Position numbers and translations under genes: made by a program | Origin: JBBSOK01 sp965219125 | GTDB lineage: Bacteria; Bacteroidota; Bacteroidia; Flavobacteriales; Flavobacteriaceae | Length of the DNA stretch: 64,000 bases | Direction of reading: 5' to 3' | Assembly (NCBI GenBank): GCA_965219125.1 | Contig: CBDCMO010000002.1 | Span: forward strand, 1,178,001 to 1,242,000 | The notes under the pieces: generated by a model | What the model was told of the DNA's origin: nothing | What the model saw: only the letters and a program-made list of their open reading frames with translations | Database searches by the model: none | Part shown: in pieces, positions 59,930-64,000 of the stretch | Layout of the letters: each line of letters starts with the position of its first letter | Position numbering within the stretch: the first letter of the stretch is position 1

Positions 59930-61216
59930 TTAATCTTTAATTTCCGTTCTCCACCTTAAATTAGGTCTTATTATTCCTGGCAAACTCCCTACATAATCTC
60001 CTCTAGATGGACTTTTTTCTAAATCTTCAACTACATTAAATGCTATCGCTTCTCTATCATGAAAATGCACTTTAAAAGGATCATGCGTTAACAATGCCAA
60101 GCCTATTACAATTACGCCTTCAGAAAATAAATTCTCATAAACCCAAACCGTACTTTTGTAAATACCTTTTGTTTTTTGAGTACTGTATAACTCGGTATCA
60201 CTTTCATGAGTATCAAAAATGTTAACCCCGCTTGCATTAAAAAAGTTGTATGCAGCGTGTATTTTGGTTGGTTTACCAATAACTTCATAGATCATGGTTA
60301 CTCCAATTTTTTCGGTAATTTTAAAATTAGATTTTGTTTTGAAGGCTTCATTATGCACATTTACCTCTAAAATCTTTACAGTATCATTGCCATTATTTTT
60401 GGTGTATTTTTTTCTGGAACTTGCACCAAATTCCGTACTTAAATAAGTATCAATTATTTTATTCACATCGCCATTTTCAATAATTGAACCATTTTTCATT
60501 AATATAACTCGCGTGCAAAGGCGTTGTATAGACTCCATATTATGGCTCACAAAAAGTACTGTGCGACCTTCCCCTTGCGAAATATCCTTCATCTTCCCAA
60601 TTGCCTTTTTCTGAAATTCGGCATCGCCAACGGCAAGTACTTCATCTACTACCAAAATATCGGGTTCTAAATGTGCGGCAACAGCAAAGGCTAAACGCAC
60701 CGTCATACCGCTGCTGTAGCGTTTTACGGGTGTGTCTATATACATTTGGCAGCCAGAAAATTCGACAATTTCATCTAACTTGGCAGTGACTTCAGCTTTT
60801 GTCATTCCCAAAATTGCACCGTTTAAAAAAATGTTTTCCTTTCCCGTAAGTTCGGGATGAAAACCTGTGCCTACTTCTAATAATGATGCAATGCGACCTT
60901 TGGTTTTTATAACGCCCGTTGTTGGGCTTGTAACACGGGAAAGTATTTTAAGCAGCGTAGATTTGCCCGCCCCGTTTTTACCGATTATACCGAGGACTTC
61001 GCCCTTTTTTACTTCAAAATTAATGTCTTTTAACGCCCAAACATATTCCGCCTTTTCCTTGCTGCTTCTGTCATTTACGGCGCCAATTTTTAAATAAGGA
61101 TCTTCTTTCCCACGTAGTTTATGCCAAAATCTATTAAGATCGTGAGACATGGTACCGGTACCAACATTACCTAAACGGTATTGTTTACTTATATTTTCGG
61201 CTTTTAAGATTATCAT
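59930..61216 (-). CDS. wzt: Polysaccharide ABC exporter ATP-binding protein (Wzt-like)
   Basis: A 428-residue protein with an N-terminal ATPase (about 1-250) and a C-terminal Wzt-type beta-sandwich (about 275-425). Walker A is GKNGAGKST (residues 79-87). The signature RYSSGMTVRLAFAVAAHLEP and Walker B ILVVDEVLAVGDAEFQKKAI are typical of polysaccharide exporters. In Wzt proteins the C-terminal domain recognises the finished glycan's non-reducing end, often a methyl or phosphate cap, which fits the neighbouring methyltransferase genes. It forms the exporter with the Wzm-like permease. Confidence 0.94.
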   Translation of the reverse strand: MIILKAENISKQYRLGNVGTGTMSHDLNRFWHKLRGKEDPYLKIGAVNDRSSKEKAEYVWALKDINFEVKKGEVLGIIGKNGAGKSTLLKILSRVTSPTTGVIKTKGRIASLLEVGTGFHPELTGKENIFLNGAILGMTKAEVTAKLDEIVEFSGCQMYIDTPVKRYSSGMTVRLAFAVAAHLEPDILVVDEVLAVGDAEFQKKAIGKMKDISQGEGRTVLFVSHNMESIQRLCTRVILMKNGSIIENGDVNKIIDTYLSTEFGASSRKKYTKNNGNDTVKILEVNVHNEAFKTKSNFKITEKIGVTMIYEVIGKPTKIHAAYNFFNASGVNIFDTHESDTELYSTQKTKGIYKSTVWVYENLFSEGVIVIGLALLTHDPFKVHFHDREAIAFNVVEDLEKSPSRGDYVGSLPGIIRPNLRWRTEIKD

Positions 61217-61260
61217 TTATGCTTTTACTTTTCTATATTCTAAAATCTAGTGTCTTAAAT

Positions 61261-62127
61261 CTAAACAGTATCAATAAACGTTTTTTCGGTTCTATTAAAT
61301 ATTGCTAATCCAATAAAAAATAATACAATGCTCAAAACCAAGGTGTAGGTAAAACCAAACCAGCTGAATATACCAATATCGAGTAACATAAATCTAAATC
61401 CTTCAATTATCTGTGTAAGTGGATTGTATGTAACAAAATCAGCTACAAAAGGTGGAAATTTTTTATGAGCCTCAGATAATGGATAAGGCACCGCAGAAAG
61501 ATACATAAGCAAAGAAACCGCAAAACCTATCAAAACATTCAAATCCCTATATTTAGTAGTCATGGAGCTAATTATCATTCCCAACCCCAAACCTAAAAGT
61601 GCCATCATAATTATATATAATGGAGCCAAAAATAGATATATGTTTGGGCTTAAGGCATTACCTTGAAACAGATAGTATGTATAAAATGCAATTAAAATAA
61701 ATAATTGTATGCCGAATTTCATTAAGTTACTAATAGTAATGGATATTGGCATTATAACCCTAGGAAAATATACTTTCCCAAAGATACCTGCATTAGTTCT
61801 AAAAGTATTTGATGTCCCCGTTAGGCAGGATGTAAAATAATTCCAAGCTGTGATTCCAGCTAAATTAAAAAGAAATGGGGGAACATTGCCCGTGCTTATG
61901 TTGCCCATATTGTTAAACACCAATGTGAAAATAATAGAGGTAAAAAGAGGCTGAATTAAAAACCATAATGGCCCTAAAATTGTTTGCTTATAAACCGTTG
62001 TAATGTCTCTTTTCACAAAGAGAATTATCAAATCACGATAACGCCAAACCTCCTTTAAGTTAAGGTCTAATACCTTTTTTTTTGAGGAAATTTCATAAAG
62101 CCAAGTATCGTCAATATCAGTTTTCAA
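61261..62127 (-). CDS. wzm: Polysaccharide ABC exporter permease (Wzm-like)
   Basis: A 288-residue ABC-2 type permease with six predicted helices. The N-terminal WRYRDLIILFVKRDITTVYK then QTILGPLWFLIQPLF is the signature of Wzm/KpsM-like proteins. It forms the channel moving the lipid-linked glycan across the inner membrane with Wzt. The start is a TTG at 62127, with no ATG in frame nearby. A 174-base gap (62128-62301) without a gene separates it from the tyrosine kinase. Confidence 0.93.
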   Translation of the reverse strand: MKTDIDDTWLYEISSKKKVLDLNLKEVWRYRDLIILFVKRDITTVYKQTILGPLWFLIQPLFTSIIFTLVFNNMGNISTGNVPPFLFNLAGITAWNYFTSCLTGTSNTFRTNAGIFGKVYFPRVIMPISITISNLMKFGIQLFILIAFYTYYLFQGNALSPNIYLFLAPLYIIMMALLGLGLGMIISSMTTKYRDLNVLIGFAVSLLMYLSAVPYPLSEAHKKFPPFVADFVTYNPLTQIIEGFRFMLLDIGIFSWFGFTYTLVLSIVLFFIGLAIFNRTEKTFIDTV

Positions 62128-62301
62128 TTTATTTTTTTAAGAATACGAAGATAGGCAATACCCTTTGTTAGTTCAGCACTTTGGATGCGGCAAGATACCT
62201 TTATGGATCGACTTCATTAACGCTCAATTACCTTAAATAAGTATCATAGAAAAATTTTTTATCCTGCCGTTCTATAAATTAACCTTCCCGTTTTATTTTC
62301 A

Positions 62302-64000
62302 CTACTTCCTGCGGAAGTGGTTTCTAAATCTATCTAAAACGTTCTGTTTTTCTTCTGTGCTTTCATTGTTGTAACCGTAACCACCATAACCATAGCCGTA
62401 ACCGTAGCCATAACCATAGCGCGCTTTTTCTTCGAAAAAATTTATTACAATACTTATATCTTTTATTTCGCCTCTTTTAAACTTGTCATTAACTATCGTA
62501 AACATACCACCTTGTGTATAGTTTTGTCTTACAATGTAAATTGTGGCATCCGTAAATTTGGTAAGCTCCAATGAATCTGCCACAAGACCAATGGGTGGTG
62601 AGTCTAAAATAATATAGTCATATTCTTTTTTAAGTTCTTCAATTAGCTGTTCCATTCGCTCTCCCATTAATAATTCTGATGGGTTTGGTGGAATAGGACC
62701 CGCCGTTATGATGTCTAAATAGTCAACTTGCGTTTTCTGAATTATTTCTGGTAAGGTTGCATCATTAATTAGATAATTTACAACTCCAATTTTATTGTTG
62801 ATATTAAAATCATTAAAAATCTTTGGCTTTCTTAAATCGAGTCCGAGTAGTACAGTCTTCTTTTCACTCAACGCAAAAACCGAAGCCAAGTTAATTGACG
62901 TAAATGTTTTGCCTTCACCACTTATAGAAGATGTTATTAAAACCGTCTTGGCGCCATCAATATTTTTCTTTTTGTAGAAAAATTGCAAACTGGAGCGTAA
63001 CGATCTAAACGACTCAGAAATTGGTGCTTTGGGAGTATTGAGAACTGGCAAATTAGTGTCTTGTCTATTTTTACCAATTACCCCCAAAACAGGGATTTTT
63101 GTAAGCCTTTCAATATCCTGAATTGTTTTAATTTTAGTGTCAAAAAAAACTTTTAAGAATACCAAAACCAAAGGAATGCCCAGTCCAAATAAAAACGCCA
63201 TTACGTAATTTAGTTTGGTGTTTGGTCCAATTTGACCGCCACCAGTATCTTTCGCACTGTCAATAACCAGAACGTCGCTTACATTTGCAGCCTTTACCAA
63301 ACCTGCTTCACTGCGTTTTGCCAAAAACAAATTATAGGTTCCAGAGCTAACATTATAACGGCGTTCAATTTTAAGCAGCTCTTGTTGTTCCTTGGGAAGT
63401 TTTCTTATTTCGCCATCATATTGACCGATGTTTCCGTTAATACGGGCTAATTCTTGATTTTTTAACGATTTTGAAGACCGTATGTTTTCCAATAAAACAC
63501 TTTTTACAGCATCTATTTTTCTGTCTATATCTGAAAAAATTGGCGCACCATCTTTGTAGCTATATTCAAGTTTTCTGCGCTCTTCTGCCAAGGTAATAAT
63601 GCGGCCAACTCCTGTTGATATGCTACTTTCGGTAATACCTGCAACCGATGGCGCGGGCACATTCCTGTAATCCGAACGGCTGGTTAAATAGTCCTGCAAC
63701 ACATTATAATAATTTAGTTCGCTGCGTACCGCTTCTCTTTGAAGATCAAGATCAGTGAGTTTATCATTTATATTGGCGCCTTCCGTTTCTAGATTAAATA
63801 TGGCATTTTCATTTTTAAATTTGCTTAGCTCCTCCTCCACTCCTTTGAGCTCGACACCTTTATCTGCCAAACTGCTATCTATAAATTTTATAGTTTTAGT
63901 TGCAAACAGATTTTTGCGCTCTAACAAATCTTCACTTAATACTTTAACCGAAGTATTCAAATAAGTAACAAGTTTATCTTTATTGTTGCCGTTAAAACTC
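62302..64000 (-). CDS. wzc: Wzc-like tyrosine autokinase of polysaccharide export (5' part cut by window edge)
   Basis: The frame is open from the window edge to the stop at 62302, giving 566 residues of what is usually an approximately 800-residue protein. A coiled-coil periplasmic part ends at a membrane helix (VMAFLFGLGIPLVLVFLKVF). The BY-kinase domain shows LITSSISGEGKTFTSINLAS (Walker A), VLLGLDLRKPKIF (Walker A') and YDYIILDSPPIGLVADS (Walker B). The tail, with a GYGYGYGYGY run and nearby tyrosines, is the autophosphorylation cluster. Such kinases control length and export of surface polysaccharides. The first called Met at 63960 is a TTG inside the gene and is not the start. Confidence 0.92.
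   Translation of the reverse strand, partial: SFNGNNKDKLVTYLNTSVKVLSEDLLERKNLFATKTIKFIDSSLADKGVELKGVEEELSKFKNENAIFNLETEGANINDKLTDLDLQREAVRSELNYYNVLQDYLTSRSDYRNVPAPSVAGITESSISTGVGRIITLAEERRKLEYSYKDGAPIFSDIDRKIDAVKSVLLENIRSSKSLKNQELARINGNIGQYDGEIRKLPKEQQELLKIERRYNVSSGTYNLFLAKRSEAGLVKAANVSDVLVIDSAKDTGGGQIGPNTKLNYVMAFLFGLGIPLVLVFLKVFFDTKIKTIQDIERLTKIPVLGVIGKNRQDTNLPVLNTPKAPISESFRSLRSSLQFFYKKKNIDGAKTVLITSSISGEGKTFTSINLASVFALSEKKTVLLGLDLRKPKIFNDFNINNKIGVVNYLINDATLPEIIQKTQVDYLDIITAGPIPPNPSELLMGERMEQLIEELKKEYDYIILDSPPIGLVADSLELTKFTDATIYIVRQNYTQGGMFTIVNDKFKRGEIKDISIVINFFEEKARYGYGYGYGYGYGGYGYNNESTEEKQNVLDRFRNHFRRK
62372..62420 (-). repeat. Hexanucleotide repeats encoding the Gly-Tyr tail of the autokinase
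   Basis: GGTTAC/GGTTAT/GGCTAT units (complement of TAACC/TAGCC on the plus strand) repeat about seven times in frame and encode GY pairs just before the C-terminus. Unit sequence varies at the wobble base. Confidence 0.7.

Noticed and set aside
62372..62420. Repeat in wzc considered as a CRISPR-like or simple-sequence array
   Set aside because: Units are only six bases, without spacers, and in frame with the GY tail of the kinase.
1..64000. tRNA, rRNA, CRISPR arrays, complete insertion sequences or prophage
   Set aside because: None could be recognised on either strand; no transposase, integrase or cloverleaf-like segment was found by reading.

Overview
The window is low-GC DNA from a member of the Bacteroidetes, most likely the family Flavobacteriaceae. 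The genus cannot be fixed from this sequence. The evidence is the TAnnTTTG-type -7 promoter boxes, scarce Shine-Dalgarno sites, a type IX secretion system (T9SS) type B sorting domain, a PorV/PorQ-like outer-membrane protein, a DUF1573 lipoprotein beside yajC, a PUR-alpha-like DUF3276 protein, a cyclophilin-FKBP fusion and a Bacteroidetes-style exopolysaccharide locus.

Positions 1-12500 hold housekeeping genes: the nusB-DUF1573-yajC group, a leucine-type amino-acid dehydrogenase, an ABC exporter half with a degenerate ATPase site, a DUF3276 protein, a SulP anion transporter, a secreted TIKI/ChaN-like protein, small proteins including a CsaA-like tRNA-binding protein, a thioredoxin-like protein, a DinB/YfiT-type thiol transferase, a dual-family prolyl isomerase and a DUF1304 membrane protein. 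At 12589-16010 lie a large T9SS-exported adhesin-like protein, a PIN-toxin/mini-antitoxin pair and a VOC protein.

Positions 16131-23371 carry a complete histidine operon (hisG-D-C-B-H-A-F-IE) on the minus strand. It is preceded by a His-rich leader peptide and an intrinsic terminator, which is a classical attenuator. recQ lies upstream of it. Divergent from recQ is an envelope block: kdsD, tatC, lptB, the opposing pssA, a PorV-like gene and a DUF4105/Lnb-like membrane protein.

From 32283 to the right edge, about 32 kb on the minus strand form one polysaccharide locus. In transcription order it reads: Wzc-like tyrosine autokinase (cut by the edge), Wzm/Wzt ABC exporter, two methyltransferases, three family-2 glycosyltransferases, a DUF6625-like glycosyltransferase, a third methyltransferase, two glycosyltransferases, a HigB/HigA toxin-antitoxin insertion, more glycosyltransferases, an asparagine-synthase-like protein, a further methyltransferase, an exostosin-like protein, an FkbM methyltransferase, a sulfotransferase, an O-antigen ligase/polymerase-like protein and finally the initiating polyprenyl-phosphate sugar transferase. 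No nucleotide-sugar synthesis genes are visible. The expected product is a methylated, probably sulfated surface glycan exported by the ABC route.

Most notable points are the his attenuator, the loss of all zinc-binding cysteines in RecQ, the toxin-antitoxin module with a clear promoter/operator inside the glycan locus, and two glycan genes whose reading frames extend upstream to CTG or ATC where ATG would be expected.
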